NCBI GenBank assembly: GCA_040385105.1
Contig: JAZKHY010000010.1
Location: 18,130 to 82,129 of the forward strand
DNA length: 64,000 nt
Origin: JACMQX01 sp040385105
GTDB taxonomy: Bacteria; Pseudomonadota; Gammaproteobacteria; Burkholderiales; Burkholderiaceae_C
Direction of reading: 5' to 3'
A program made the position numbers and the translations under genes. The notes beneath the pieces are model-generated. The model did not search any database and was not told where the DNA came from. It saw only the letters and a list, made by a program, of their open reading frames with translations. Shown piece after piece: positions 33,845 to 44,900 of the stretch (position 1 is the stretch's first letter; each line of letters starts with the position of its first letter).

Positions 33845-34717
33845 ATGAAATGGGAAGGCAACCGCGAATCAGACAATGTCGAAGACCGGCGCTCCGGAGG
33901 CGGCGGGAGCGGCATGATCGGCGGCCGCGGCATCGGTGTCGGCACCATCGTGATCGCGCTGGTCGGTGGCTGGATTTTCGGCATCAACCCGCTGACCATC
34001 CTGAGCGCCTTGAGCGGCGGCGGTGCGCCCTCGGCACAGGTGCAGCAGGCGCCGGCGCAGCGCCCGCCGGCGGACGACCGCGGCGCGAAGTTTGTGTCCA
34101 CGGTGCTGGCCGACACCGAAGACGTCTGGAAGACCCAGTTCGCCCAGGGCGGCAGCACCTACCAGGAGCCCCGGCTTGTATTGTTCCGTGGCTCCACCCC
34201 CACGCAGTGCGGCCAGGGCCAGGCCGCGATGGGCCCGTTCTACTGCCCGGCGGACCAGAAGGTCTATATCGACCTGGGTTTCTACGACACGCTGAAAACC
34301 CGGCTTGGTGCGCCCGGCGACTTTGCGCAGGCCTATGTGATCGCGCATGAAGTCGGCCACCACATCCAGAACCTGCTGGGCGTCACCGGCAAGATGGACC
34401 AGATGCGCGGCCGGGTGAGCCAGGCCGAATACAACGCCATGAGCGTGCGGCTCGAATTGCAGGCCGACTGCTTTGCCGGCGTCTGGGCCCACCATGCGCA
34501 GAACGCCCGGCAGATCCTGGAGCAGGGTGATGTGGAAGAAGCCATGAATGCCGCCGCAAAAATCGGCGACGACGCGCTGCAGCGCTCCAGCGGCGGCGCC
34601 GTGGTGCCCGAGAGCTTCACCCACGGCACCAGCGCCCAGCGCCAGCGCTGGTTCGCCAACGGCCTGAAGACCGGCAGCGTCAAGGCCTGCGACACCTTCA
34701 GCAGCCGCAACCTGTAA
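33845..34717 (+). CDS. ypfJ: YpfJ-type zinc metalloprotease, membrane-anchored
   Basis: The 290-residue protein has the family's KWEGNRESDNVEDRR opening, one transmembrane segment (about 31-48), a Pro/Gln linker and a metallopeptidase domain with HEVGH (168-172) followed by QADCFAGVWAH with the downstream acidic zinc-site residue. PFYCPADQKVYIDLGFYD and CGQGQAAMGPFYC match the neutral zinc metallopeptidase family. Biological substrate is unknown in the family. AGGAG lies eight nt before the ATG. Confidence 0.92.
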   Translation: MKWEGNRESDNVEDRRSGGGGSGMIGGRGIGVGTIVIALVGGWIFGINPLTILSALSGGGAPSAQVQQAPAQRPPADDRGAKFVSTVLADTEDVWKTQFAQGGSTYQEPRLVLFRGSTPTQCGQGQAAMGPFYCPADQKVYIDLGFYDTLKTRLGAPGDFAQAYVIAHEVGHHIQNLLGVTGKMDQMRGRVSQAEYNAMSVRLELQADCFAGVWAHHAQNARQILEQGDVEEAMNAAAKIGDDALQRSSGGAVVPESFTHGTSAQRQRWFANGLKTGSVKACDTFSSRNL

Positions 34718-34734
34718 ACGGGAACGGGGGTATG

Positions 34735-34768
34735 CCGTCACGTAACTGTCACGTAGCGGTCATACCAT
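34735..34768 (+). promoter_or_regulatory. PHO-box candidate and -10 of the SulP transporter gene
   Basis: Three 11-bp direct units, CCGTCACGTAA (34735), CTGTCACGTAG (34746) and CGGTCATACCA (34757), match the PhoB unit CTGTCAT/C-N4. From the end of CTGTCAC (34752) it is 10 nt to TACCAT (34763-34768), the spacing seen in the E. coli phoA promoter. The transcription start would fall at about 34775, on the A of the ATG, so the message may be leaderless. Confidence 0.6.
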
Positions 34769-34774
34769 CTTCAA

Positions 34775-36949
34775 ATGACTCAGCACGATGCCCCCGGGAC
34801 GAGCGGTGGCTCCTCGATGCTGCCGCTGGACGAGGCGCCGGGCCCGCCTGAGGCGCACCCGCGCGTGGCGGCCGTGACCGGCGCACTCTCTGCCGCCGCC
34901 ATCACCATTCCCCACGCCCTGGGCCTCGGCTTGCTGGCCTTTGCGCCGCTGGCGGGTGATGTGCCGCTGGCCGGCCTGGTGCTCTGGTCCGCCGCGTTGC
35001 CGGGCCTGCTGCTGAGCCTGCTGGTGCCGCGCCCCGGCGTCATCTACGCACCCAGCACCGTCGTGGCTTTGCTGCTCGCGTCAGTCACGGCAGTGCTGAC
35101 CGGCGCCGCCGGGCGGCTGGGCCTGTCCGGGCCGCAGGTGCTTGCTGTCTGCGGCGCGGTGCTGGCGCTGGCTTTCACCATCCAGTGGCTGTTCGGCCTG
35201 CTGCGCCTGGCGTCGCTGGCGCGCTTCCTGCCGGTGCCTGTTACCCACGGCTTTGCGGCGGGCGTCGGCCTGTCCATGGTGATGAGCCAGCTGGCCACCG
35301 GGTTTGGCTCCGGTGGCTGGGCATGGGACACGCGCACGGCGTTGCATGGCGCGGCTGCGCTGGCGGTTGCCGGGCTGGCATGGCTGCTGCAAAAGCGCTG
35401 GCGCAGGGTGCCGGGCATCCTGCCGGCCGTGGCGGCAGTGTCGCTGCTGGTCGCGCTGGGCGCGGGCGGCGGCGTATTCAACCCTGCCGTCCAGGCGTCG
35501 GTCTTTGCCTGGCCGCAATTGCCGGACTGGGGCGGCGTGCCATGGCTTGCCCTGCTGCGGGTGCATGGCACGCAACTGGTGTCGCTGGCTTTCCTGATGG
35601 CCCTGGTCAACAGCCTGGACGTGCTGGTCTTCAACCAGGAGCTTGACATCGAGCATGGGCTGCGCGGTGATGCCAACAAGGCGCTGCGCCGCGAAAGCCT
35701 GGTGGGCATGGCCTGCGGGCTGCTTGGGTTCATACCGGCTTCCACCAGCCCGTCGCGCTCGCGCATTGCGCTGGAGCAGGCCGGCCCGGCCGGAGGTGTC
35801 GGCATGGCGCATGCAGCCATCATGGTGGGTGTGGCTGTCACAGGCCATTGGTGGCTGCACCATGTGCCCATGGCTGCGCTGGGCGGGGCGCTCATCCTTG
35901 CCGGCGTGATGCAGGTGCCGCGTGCGATGTGGTCGCGCGCTTACATGCGTGCTGCCTCAGGCACCTGGAGCCAGAGCTGGCTGGTGGCGCTGATATTTGC
36001 CATGGCCGGCGGCGTCGGCGCACTGATGGCAGGCCTGGTGCTGGCGACCTTCGTGTTGCTGCACGCATCGGCCAGCACCACGCTGCGCCGCATGTCGCTG
36101 GACGGCCAGCTGCGCTCGCGCCGGCTGCGCCGCGCAGCGTCCGACGCCTGGCTGGCACCGCGCATGAACCGGGTGGCGGTGTTCGAGCTGCAGGGGCTGA
36201 TGTCCTTTGGTGTTGCCTCGCACATGGCCGAGCAGGTGCGCCAGCATGTCCTGCAGCGGCACGACCGCATCATCCTGGACGCCAGCCGGGTGCCCGCCTG
36301 GGACAGCACCGCGCTGATGCAGTTGCGGGCGCTGGCCCGAGACATGGCCCAGCGCGGCCTGAAGATGGCCGTCTGCGGCATGGATGACCGCGCCAGGGTG
36401 GAAGTGGCCCAGCGCCTGCGCGTGTGGCCCGACCTGGACCGGGCGCTGGAATGGGCCGAAGAGGCCATGCTGGACGAGCGCACGGCGGCCGAGCGGCCCG
36501 CTTACCCGGCCAACGATGCATTGGGCGAGCTCGGCGAGGGACTGCCGCCCGCTGCGCGCGCTGCGCTCGAACAACTGATGAGCCGGCATGCGCTGGCGCC
36601 GCATGAGCAGGTGTTCGCAGCCGGCGCCACTGACAGCGACCTGCTGGTGGTGCAGGAGGGACGCATCACGCTGGCTACAGCCTGGCCGCCGGACAAGGGC
36701 CTGCGCCTTGCGGCGGTGGGGCAGGGCATGGCTTTCGGGGAAATGGCATTCCTCAACGGCCTGGCGCGCAGCGCCTGCGCCGGAGCCGAAGAGCAGCCCG
36801 TGACACTGCTGCGCCTGCCGCGCGCGGCATTTGACCAGTGGGCCTGCAGCCACCCGGCGGATGCGCTCACGCTGATGGGCAACCTGGCGCAGGTCGGCGC
36901 CCGCCGGCTGGCCGCCACCACGCGTCAATTGCGCGCGGTGCTGGAGTGA
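34775..36949 (+). CDS. SulP-family anion transporter with STAS and cyclic-nucleotide-binding domains
   Basis: The 724-residue protein has an N-terminal SulP membrane domain (about 30-440, 10-12 segments; ITIPHALGLGLLAFAPLAG, FLPVPVTHGFAAGVGLSMVM, NSLDVLVFNQELDIEHGLRGDANKAL in parts), a STAS domain (about 465-560; RVAVFELQGLMSFG, IILDASRVPAWDSTALMQL) and a C-terminal cNMP-binding-like domain (about 585-710; LVVQEGRITL, GQGMAFGEMAFLNGLARSA). SulP proteins carry sulfate, bicarbonate or organic anions. GEMAFLNGLARSA keeps the Glu and Arg of a phosphate-binding cassette, so nucleotide binding is plausible. No ribosome site precedes the ATG; an alternative start at 34817 follows GGTGG. Confidence 0.9.
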   Translation: MTQHDAPGTSGGSSMLPLDEAPGPPEAHPRVAAVTGALSAAAITIPHALGLGLLAFAPLAGDVPLAGLVLWSAALPGLLLSLLVPRPGVIYAPSTVVALLLASVTAVLTGAAGRLGLSGPQVLAVCGAVLALAFTIQWLFGLLRLASLARFLPVPVTHGFAAGVGLSMVMSQLATGFGSGGWAWDTRTALHGAAALAVAGLAWLLQKRWRRVPGILPAVAAVSLLVALGAGGGVFNPAVQASVFAWPQLPDWGGVPWLALLRVHGTQLVSLAFLMALVNSLDVLVFNQELDIEHGLRGDANKALRRESLVGMACGLLGFIPASTSPSRSRIALEQAGPAGGVGMAHAAIMVGVAVTGHWWLHHVPMAALGGALILAGVMQVPRAMWSRAYMRAASGTWSQSWLVALIFAMAGGVGALMAGLVLATFVLLHASASTTLRRMSLDGQLRSRRLRRAASDAWLAPRMNRVAVFELQGLMSFGVASHMAEQVRQHVLQRHDRIILDASRVPAWDSTALMQLRALARDMAQRGLKMAVCGMDDRARVEVAQRLRVWPDLDRALEWAEEAMLDERTAAERPAYPANDALGELGEGLPPAARAALEQLMSRHALAPHEQVFAAGATDSDLLVVQEGRITLATAWPPDKGLRLAAVGQGMAFGEMAFLNGLARSACAGAEEQPVTLLRLPRAAFDQWACSHPADALTLMGNLAQVGARRLAATTRQLRAVLE

Positions 36950-37035
36950 CGGCAGGACGCGCAATACCAGCCTGAATTGCCCCGGTGGCGGTACGGGCAT
37001 CCCGAAAATCCGGAAATGCGACAATAGCAGGCTAA

Positions 37036-38577
<1,542 letters not shown>

Positions 38578-38583
38578 CCTGTT

Positions 38584-39414
38584 TCATCCCGGTTTTTGTG
38601 CCTGGGGGCATTTGACCTGGATCAGTTCGCGCTCCTGCGGCGTGGCGCCAAGCCGCAGCGCGCTCAGGCAGCCGCCCCATACGCAGCCGGTGTCCAGCGA
38701 GAGCACGTCGCTGCGCGCAAGCCAGCCCAGCGTTGACCAGTGGCCGAAGGCGACCAGCGAGCCCTCGGTCAGCCGTCCCGGCACTTCGAACCAGGGGTGG
38801 TAGCCGGGCGGCGTCTTGTCCGCGCCTTCCTTGACGGTGAATTCCATCAGCCCTTCGGGCGTGCAGAAGCGCAGGCGCGTGAGCGCGTTGACGATGGCGC
38901 GGATGCGGGCCATGCCGCGCAGCGACCCGGCCCACTGCGCGGGTTCGTTGCCGTACATCTGCTCCAGGAAGCTGCCGCAGTCAGGCCCTGCCAGCACGGC
39001 TTCCACCTCGGCGGCGCATGCAACGGTCTGCGCCGCCGTCCATTGCGGCAGCACGCCCGCATGCACCATCAGGCAGCCGTGCTCCAGGATGGCCAGGCGT
39101 TGCCTGCGCAGCCAGTCGAGCATCGGCTCGCGGTCGGGCGCATCAAGAATGCCGTCCAGCGTGTCGTTGCGGTGCGGCTTGCGTACGCCGTGCGCCACGG
39201 CCAGCAAGTGCAGGTCGTGGTTGCCCAGCAGGCAGCGTGCGGCATCGCCCAGGCGCATCAGCCGGCGCAGCACGGCCGCCGAGTCCGGGCCGCGGTTGAC
39301 CAGGTCGCCCAGCAGGTAGAGCGTGTCGCGGCTCGGGGAGAAATCGATGGTTTGCAGCAGCCGCGCAAGGGGCTCGTCGCAGCCTTGCACATCGCCAATC
39401 AGGTACATTGCCAT
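38584..39414 (-). CDS. apaH: Symmetrical bis(5'-nucleosyl)-tetraphosphatase
   Basis: The 276-residue metallophosphatase hydrolyses Ap4A to two ADP. It opens with MYLIGDVQGC, followed by LLGDLVNRGPDS, LLGNHDLHLLAVAHG and MVHAGVLPQW, which supply the two-metal site, and ends with FGHWSTLGW and SLDTGCVWGG. The ATG at 39414 is chosen; an in-frame ATG two codons later (39408) is possible. It converges on rhlE (6 nt between stops) and is divergent from the CorC-type gene with 23 nt between starts. Confidence 0.95.
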   Translation of the reverse strand: MAMYLIGDVQGCDEPLARLLQTIDFSPSRDTLYLLGDLVNRGPDSAAVLRRLMRLGDAARCLLGNHDLHLLAVAHGVRKPHRNDTLDGILDAPDREPMLDWLRRQRLAILEHGCLMVHAGVLPQWTAAQTVACAAEVEAVLAGPDCGSFLEQMYGNEPAQWAGSLRGMARIRAIVNALTRLRFCTPEGLMEFTVKEGADKTPPGYHPWFEVPGRLTEGSLVAFGHWSTLGWLARSDVLSLDTGCVWGGCLSALRLGATPQERELIQVKCPQAQKPG

Positions 39415-39437
39415 GTGTTCATTCTCTCCGCTGGCCA

Positions 39438-40739
39438 ATGGATTTCCTGCTGATCGCGTTTCTGACCCTGCTCAACGGGGTCTTTGCCATGTCCGAGCTG
39501 GCCCTGGCGTCAAGCCGCAAGGCGCGCCTCACAGCGATGAGCGAGATGGGTGACAAGGGGGCCACCACGGCCCTCAAGCTGCTGGAGAACCCGACGCAGT
39601 TCCTCTCGACGGTGCAGGTCGGCATCACCTCCATCGGCGTGCTCAACGGCATTGTGGGCGAGGCCGCCTTCAGCGACGACGTGGCAGCCTGGCTGCGTAC
39701 CTTCGGTGCGTCCGACAAGGCCTCGGCCATTGCCGCGACCGGTATCGTCGTGACCATCATCACCTTCATTACCATCATCTTCGGCGAACTGGTGCCCAAG
39801 CGCATCGGCCAGCTTTACCCCGAGACGGTGTCGCGCTGGGTCGCGCCGCCGATGCACTGGCTGGCCATCGGCGCCAAGCCCTTCGTCAAGCTGCTGTCGG
39901 CCACCACCCAGGCCGTGCTCAAGCTGCTGCGCATCGACACCACGGCCGGTCGCGCCATGACGGAAGAAGAAATCTCCCATAGCCTGGAGGAGGGCGTGGA
40001 TGCCGGCGTCATCGAGGAGCATGAGCACCAAATGGTGCAGAACGTCTTCCACCTGGACGACCGGCTGCTCACCTCGCTCATGGTGCCGCGCTCCGACATC
40101 GACTGGCTCGACGCCTCCACCAGCGTCGCGCGCAGCCTGCACCTGGCAGGGGCCAGCGGCGGCAAGGGCGCGCACTCGTGGTACCCGGTGTGCCGCGGCA
40201 GCCTGGACGACGTGGTTGGCGTCATCAGCGTGGCGCGACTGCTGGAGCTGGGGCCGGCCAGCGACGGCACCATCGAGCAGCATGCTCTACCCGCCACCTT
40301 CGTGCCCGAAACCCTCAGCGGCCTGGAACTGCTTGAGCAGTTCCGCGCGCGTTCCACCCGCATGGTGTTCGTGGTGGACGAGTACGGCGTGGTGCAGGGC
40401 CTGATGACGCCGCGCGACATGCTCGAAGCCATCACCGGCGAGCTGCAACCGGGCGCCCAGGCCGATGCCTGGGCCACGCAGCGCGAGAACGGCACCTGGC
40501 TGCTTGACGGGCTCATGCCCGTTGCCGAGCTGCGCGCGCGGCTGGACATCCGCGAGCTTCCGGACGAGGACAAGGGGCGCTACAACACCGTAGCCGGCCT
40601 GCTCATGGCCGTGTCTGGCCGCCTGCCTGATACCGGCGACAGGATTGAATGCGCGGGCTGGATGTTCGAGGTGGTGGACCTTGACGGCAAGCGCATTGAC
40701 AAAGTTCTGGCTGAACCGGTGCCGGAGCCTCAGGGTTGA
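39438..40739 (+). CDS. CNNM/HlyC-CorC family membrane protein
   Basis: The 433-residue protein has an N-terminal transmembrane DUF21 domain (about 1-190; FLLIAFLTLLNGVFAMSELAL, then FGELVPKRIG), a CBS pair (about 205-335; FHLDDRLLTSLMVPRSDIDWL, VFVVDEYGVVQGLMTPRDML) and a C-terminal CorC_HlyC domain (about 345-430; DGLMPVAELRARLDI, YNTVAGLLMAVSGRLPDTGD). Members are linked to magnesium/cobalt efflux or resistance; the hemolysin name is historical. The ATG at 39438 lacks a clear ribosome site but begins the first helix. Confidence 0.92.
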   Translation: MDFLLIAFLTLLNGVFAMSELALASSRKARLTAMSEMGDKGATTALKLLENPTQFLSTVQVGITSIGVLNGIVGEAAFSDDVAAWLRTFGASDKASAIAATGIVVTIITFITIIFGELVPKRIGQLYPETVSRWVAPPMHWLAIGAKPFVKLLSATTQAVLKLLRIDTTAGRAMTEEEISHSLEEGVDAGVIEEHEHQMVQNVFHLDDRLLTSLMVPRSDIDWLDASTSVARSLHLAGASGGKGAHSWYPVCRGSLDDVVGVISVARLLELGPASDGTIEQHALPATFVPETLSGLELLEQFRARSTRMVFVVDEYGVVQGLMTPRDMLEAITGELQPGAQADAWATQRENGTWLLDGLMPVAELRARLDIRELPDEDKGRYNTVAGLLMAVSGRLPDTGDRIECAGWMFEVVDLDGKRIDKVLAEPVPEPQG

Positions 40740-40963
40740 ATCAGGACAAACCCTAGACAATGCGTCATTTGACCGAAAAACACTGCTTTGCGGTATTGAC
40801 AAGTAAAAAAATCCAGTAATTTTTTTAGCGACTGTTACTCAATTTTCCCCTCGTTTTCGGGTGATTCTGCTAGCATGGCTCACCGCTTGTTACCTGCGTA
40901 CGTACCAAGTTACAGGGTCCTCGATGCCGTGCAGGCGGGGCTCATACCAAAAAGGGAAGAAAA
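40740..40963 (+). promoter_or_regulatory. AT-rich promoter/leader region upstream of sapC
   Basis: This 224-nt spacer is far more AT-rich than its surroundings. A perfect TTGACA (40796-40801) lies 17 nt before a T-rich tract that is a poor -10. An A7/T7 inverted repeat (40805-40811 and 40820-40826) could form a weak stem after the preceding gene. TGCTAGCAT (40868-40876) looks like an extended -10 and contains the same TAGCAT hexamer as the promoters at 29325 and 30698. A long leader of about 80 nt would follow. Confidence 0.4.
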
Positions 40964-41902
40964 GTGAGTCAACCAGACAGAACCTTGCTGCTCTACCAGC
41001 GCCCCACGCTCCTGCGCCAGGACCAGCATCGCAACCTGAAGCTCACTTACGACGGTTCGGATTTCTCCTTTGCGTCGCAGGCCAACTCTTTCCTGCTCGC
41101 CGCCACCGAAATTCCCGAAGCATCGCTCCAGTACCCGGTGGTTTTCATCGGCAAGGAGGGCGGCGCGTATTCACTGGCCGTGCTCGTCGGCCTGACCGAC
41201 CGGCAGAACCTGTTTGTCGACGCCAGTGGCAGGTGGGCGGCTGACAGTTACGTCCCGGCCTTCGTGCGCCGCTACCCTTTCGTCCTGCTTGAGGAAGGGC
41301 CAGACCGGCTGTCGGTGGGCTTTGATGCGGCCTACCCGGGATTCGGCGACAACGCCGAACAGCCGTTGTTCGAGGATGGTGGCGCGCCCAGCCCGCTGCT
41401 GCAGCATGCCATCGGGTTCCTTGAGGGTTTCCATGCCGAGATGACGCTGACGCGCACCTTCGCCGACCGGCTCGCCGCGCTTGGCGTGCTCGTGCCGCGG
41501 GTGGTTGAAGTCTCGTCGGGCCCGCGCAAGGCACCGCGCGTCCTGCAGGGCTTCTATGCCGTTGATCCGGGCAAGCTGGCCGCGCTGCCGGCCGCCGAGC
41601 TCGCCGCGCTGGCATCCGGCCCGGAGCTCAGCTGGATCTACCTGCACCTGAACTCGCTGAGGCTGGTCAACCGCCTGGCCGCCCGCGTCGATGCGTTGGG
41701 CGCCCGCGACGTATTTCCTGCCGATGCACCGGTCAATGTCGGCACGCTGCCGAACCAGCAGCCTGCAGCAGCCGCTGCAGGCGATGCGCCTGTGCCGGCA
41801 GCATCCGGCAAGGCGGCGAAGTCCGCCAGGCCGGGTGGCCGGACCACGGCAGGCCAGCGCGGCCGCCGGGCGGCGCGACCCGACGATGGAGCGCTGAGGT
41901 GA
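40964..41902 (+). CDS. SapC-family protein
   Basis: The 312-residue protein matches the SapC family, named for genes beside surface-array loci: TLLRQDQHRNLKLTYDGSDF, FLLAATEIPEASLQYPVVFIG, YVPAFVRRYPFVLL, LQHAIGFLEGFHAEMTLTRTF, ELSWIYLHLNSLRLVNRLAAR (each as seen in the translation, in order). The last 50 residues are Ala/Arg-rich and disordered. No signal peptide is present. The GTG start at 40964 follows AAGGGA. It lies 92 nt upstream of the giant adhesin gene, same strand, which suggests a role in surface display or regulation of that protein; this is inference. Confidence 0.85.
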   Translation: MSQPDRTLLLYQRPTLLRQDQHRNLKLTYDGSDFSFASQANSFLLAATEIPEASLQYPVVFIGKEGGAYSLAVLVGLTDRQNLFVDASGRWAADSYVPAFVRRYPFVLLEEGPDRLSVGFDAAYPGFGDNAEQPLFEDGGAPSPLLQHAIGFLEGFHAEMTLTRTFADRLAALGVLVPRVVEVSSGPRKAPRVLQGFYAVDPGKLAALPAAELAALASGPELSWIYLHLNSLRLVNRLAARVDALGARDVFPADAPVNVGTLPNQQPAAAAAGDAPVPAASGKAAKSARPGGRTTAGQRGRRAARPDDGALR

Positions 41903-41994
41903 CCGGCCCCGGCCGTCATCCCAGCGTTCCCGCAAGCTTTTTTTTGCCTTCTTTTTTTGTCATCTGACGGACCTCGAGTCCTGAGAGCACTGCC
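41903..41994 (+). promoter_or_regulatory. Spacer with T8 and T7 tracts before the adhesin gene
   Basis: The 92-nt spacer has eight Ts at 41938-41945 and seven at 41952-41958, starting about 57 nt before the adhesin ATG (41995). They could serve as a leaky terminator after sapC (a small GC hairpin precedes the first run) or as a slippage-prone tract that alters expression. GAGAG at 41983-41987 is the only ribosome-site candidate. Confidence 0.4.
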
Positions 41995-44900
41995 ATGCGT
42001 AACGACAAGTCTTCAACGGCCCCCACTGCGGCCGGCGGTTTCCTGAGCGCAGCCGAAGCGCCCACCTGGCGCTTCGGCGCGATGCCGCTGCCCAGGCCGC
42101 GCAGCATCAAGCCGCTGGCGGTGGCAGTCTCGCTGGCAGTCGGAGGCATCTACGCCGACGCGCTGGCGCAGACCAATCTCATCACCGACGGCAAGACCGC
42201 CACCAGCGTGCAGCGCAACGGCTCGGTCGTTGACATCACCACCGGCACGGTCAAGGGCGTCAACGCCTTCAACAGCTTCAGACGGTTTGAAGTCGGCCAG
42301 CCCGACACGGTCAACCTGCGGCTGCCCGACGGCACCAACACGCTGATCAATATGGTGTACGACGCGCCGATCCGCATCGACGGCGTGCTCAACAGCATCA
42401 AGGGCAACCAGATTGGCGGGCGGGTGGTGTTTGCCGACCCGTTCGGCATGGTGGTGGGGCGCACCGGCGTGCTGAATGTGGGCAGCCTGATCGTCACTTC
42501 ACCCAATGCATCGTTCCTGTCGGGCGTGATCGGCGCGGGCGGCATCAGCGATGCAGCCGTGAACCAGTTGCTCAGTACCAGTCTGCCCCAGGCAGCCGGC
42601 AGCTCGGTGCGCATTGACGGGCGGATCAACGCGCTGGAGCGGGTGAGGCTGCAGGCCGAGTCTGTGCTGATCAGTGAAGGCTCGGTGGTGCGCGTGGGGG
42701 CTGCTGCGGCGCAGTCGGCGGCTTTCCAGATGGCGGTGAACACCAACGGCCTGGAGCAGGCCACCGGCATCGTCAACAACGGCGGCGTCATCGAGATCGT
42801 CGGCCAGGTCATCAATGTGAACGGCGAACTCAATGCCAGCGGCCGCAACGGCGGCGCCATCCATGTCGGCCGGGTTGACGACCAGCTGGCCAGCTCGGTG
42901 GATGTCGGCACCACGGCCGTCATCAAGGCGGACGCGGGTGACAACGGCAATGGCGGCTTCATCGACATCTGGGGCAGCACGCGCAACAACTTCCTCGGCC
43001 TGCTGTCTGCGCGCGGTGGGGATAACGGCGGCGACGGCGGCTTCATTGAGGTGTCGGGCAAGAGCGGCCTGAACTTCAACGGTATAGCCGACCTGCGCGC
43101 CACTCACGGCAAGGTCGGCAACTTCTTGCTGGACCCCGACACCATCTGCATCGTCGTTACCGACACCGGCACCGGCTGCGACAACCGCGTGACGCTGAAC
43201 ACCATCAGCACCAACCTGGCGCTGGGCGACTGGACCGTCAAGGCTGACAAAAAACTGTGGATCGGCCTGACCGATGGCACGCCGATATCTGGCAGCCTGA
43301 CCGCAGGCGTCAACATCCTGACCCTGCAGGGCGAAGATATCGAGATGAATGCCGGGTCCAAGCTGGACACCGGTGGGTCGGACATCACGCTCCTGCACAC
43401 CGACGACTCCAAAGGCTGGATCAGGATGCAGAACGGGGCGTCGATCATCACGGGTGGCGGCAACATCAACCTGAAGGGAATCAACATCAGCATGGCCAGT
43501 GGCACGCTGCTTGACACCCGCAAGGCCGATGGACAGTCAGGCAACATCACGCTCTCCACGACGGACTTTGACTTCAGCCAGGGGCCCAACTACGAGACGA
43601 TCAACCTCACCGGCGCGACGATGCGCACCGACAAGCTGACCACCGGCACCAGCGGCGCGGCGGGCAACATCACCGTGCGTGGCAGGACGCTGAATGTCTC
43701 GGGCGGCAGTACCTTGAGCGCGACCGATGGCGGCATCGTTGACCTGTATGCCCTCGGTGAGTCAGAGATGAACATTTTCGGCGTGAAGGCCGCGACAGCC
43801 AAAATCACCATCGACAACTCCACGCTCACCGGGAACAAGGTCAACGTGAAGGCCGAGACCGTCATCAAGATCCTTCCCATCGTCCCGAGTTTTATCGAGG
43901 GCAATGCGTCCGAGGTCGCGGCATACTGGGACCAGTACGACACGCCGACGTCTTCGCTGGAGGCTTTTGGCACGCTCGAGAGTGAGGCGCTGGCCGTCGT
44001 AGGCAAGCTCACCGGCATCAACATCATCCTGAGTCATGTGACGACGGCGGCCACCGTTGACATCACGGGCACCAGCGTTCTCAAGGGTACACAGGAAGTC
44101 AACATCACCGCGCGGAACGAGGTCGAGGCGGGCAATGCAGGCAGCTTTGCAGCCAAGATGCCGAACGGCCTTGGACTCACCAAGATGGGCATCGGGGCCA
44201 TGCTGGTGCGGGCCGACTCCACCACCGCGGTCAACATCGGCTCCAATGTGACGATCGCTGGTGACGACCTGAATATTTCCGCCCTTGCAGTGACTGAAGC
44301 CAAGGGCAAGGTCCACACGGGCAACACCGACCTGCCTGCAGGCAAGGCTACGGAAGGGGCGATGGCATTGACGGCCGGCTTCGTCTGGGTCGACGTCGAC
44401 ACCAGCATCACTGTCGGCAACGGCACCAAGGTCAACAACACGGGTGACATCTCCATCACCTCGTTCAACCGCACCGATGTGATGAACGAGAGCAATGCCG
44501 CCGCCGGCGCAGCCGGCAAGGCCGCGCTGGGCCTGGCCTTCACGCTGCAGGACACGGACGCCACAGTCAACTTTGGCGGCATCGTCAACAACGCTTCGAC
44601 ATTCACGCTCACTGCGCTGGACCATATGGCCAGCAATGAGACCAATGCCCTGGCCCAGGCGGGCGAGAGCACGGCTACGCGTTTTTCCAAAAATCTGCAG
44701 AACGTTGCGGGCGAAACCATGATCGCCACACTGATAGGCGCCTGGAAGGCACGCAACTCCAACACGCCGGTGGCACCATCCATCACGCCCAGCCGTTACG
44801 CGGGTGCCATTGCCGTCGCCATTGAAGACCACGACGCCAAGGCCAATCTGACCAGTGGCGCTGTCATTCACACCCGCGACACCAGCAAGGAGTTGGTGAT

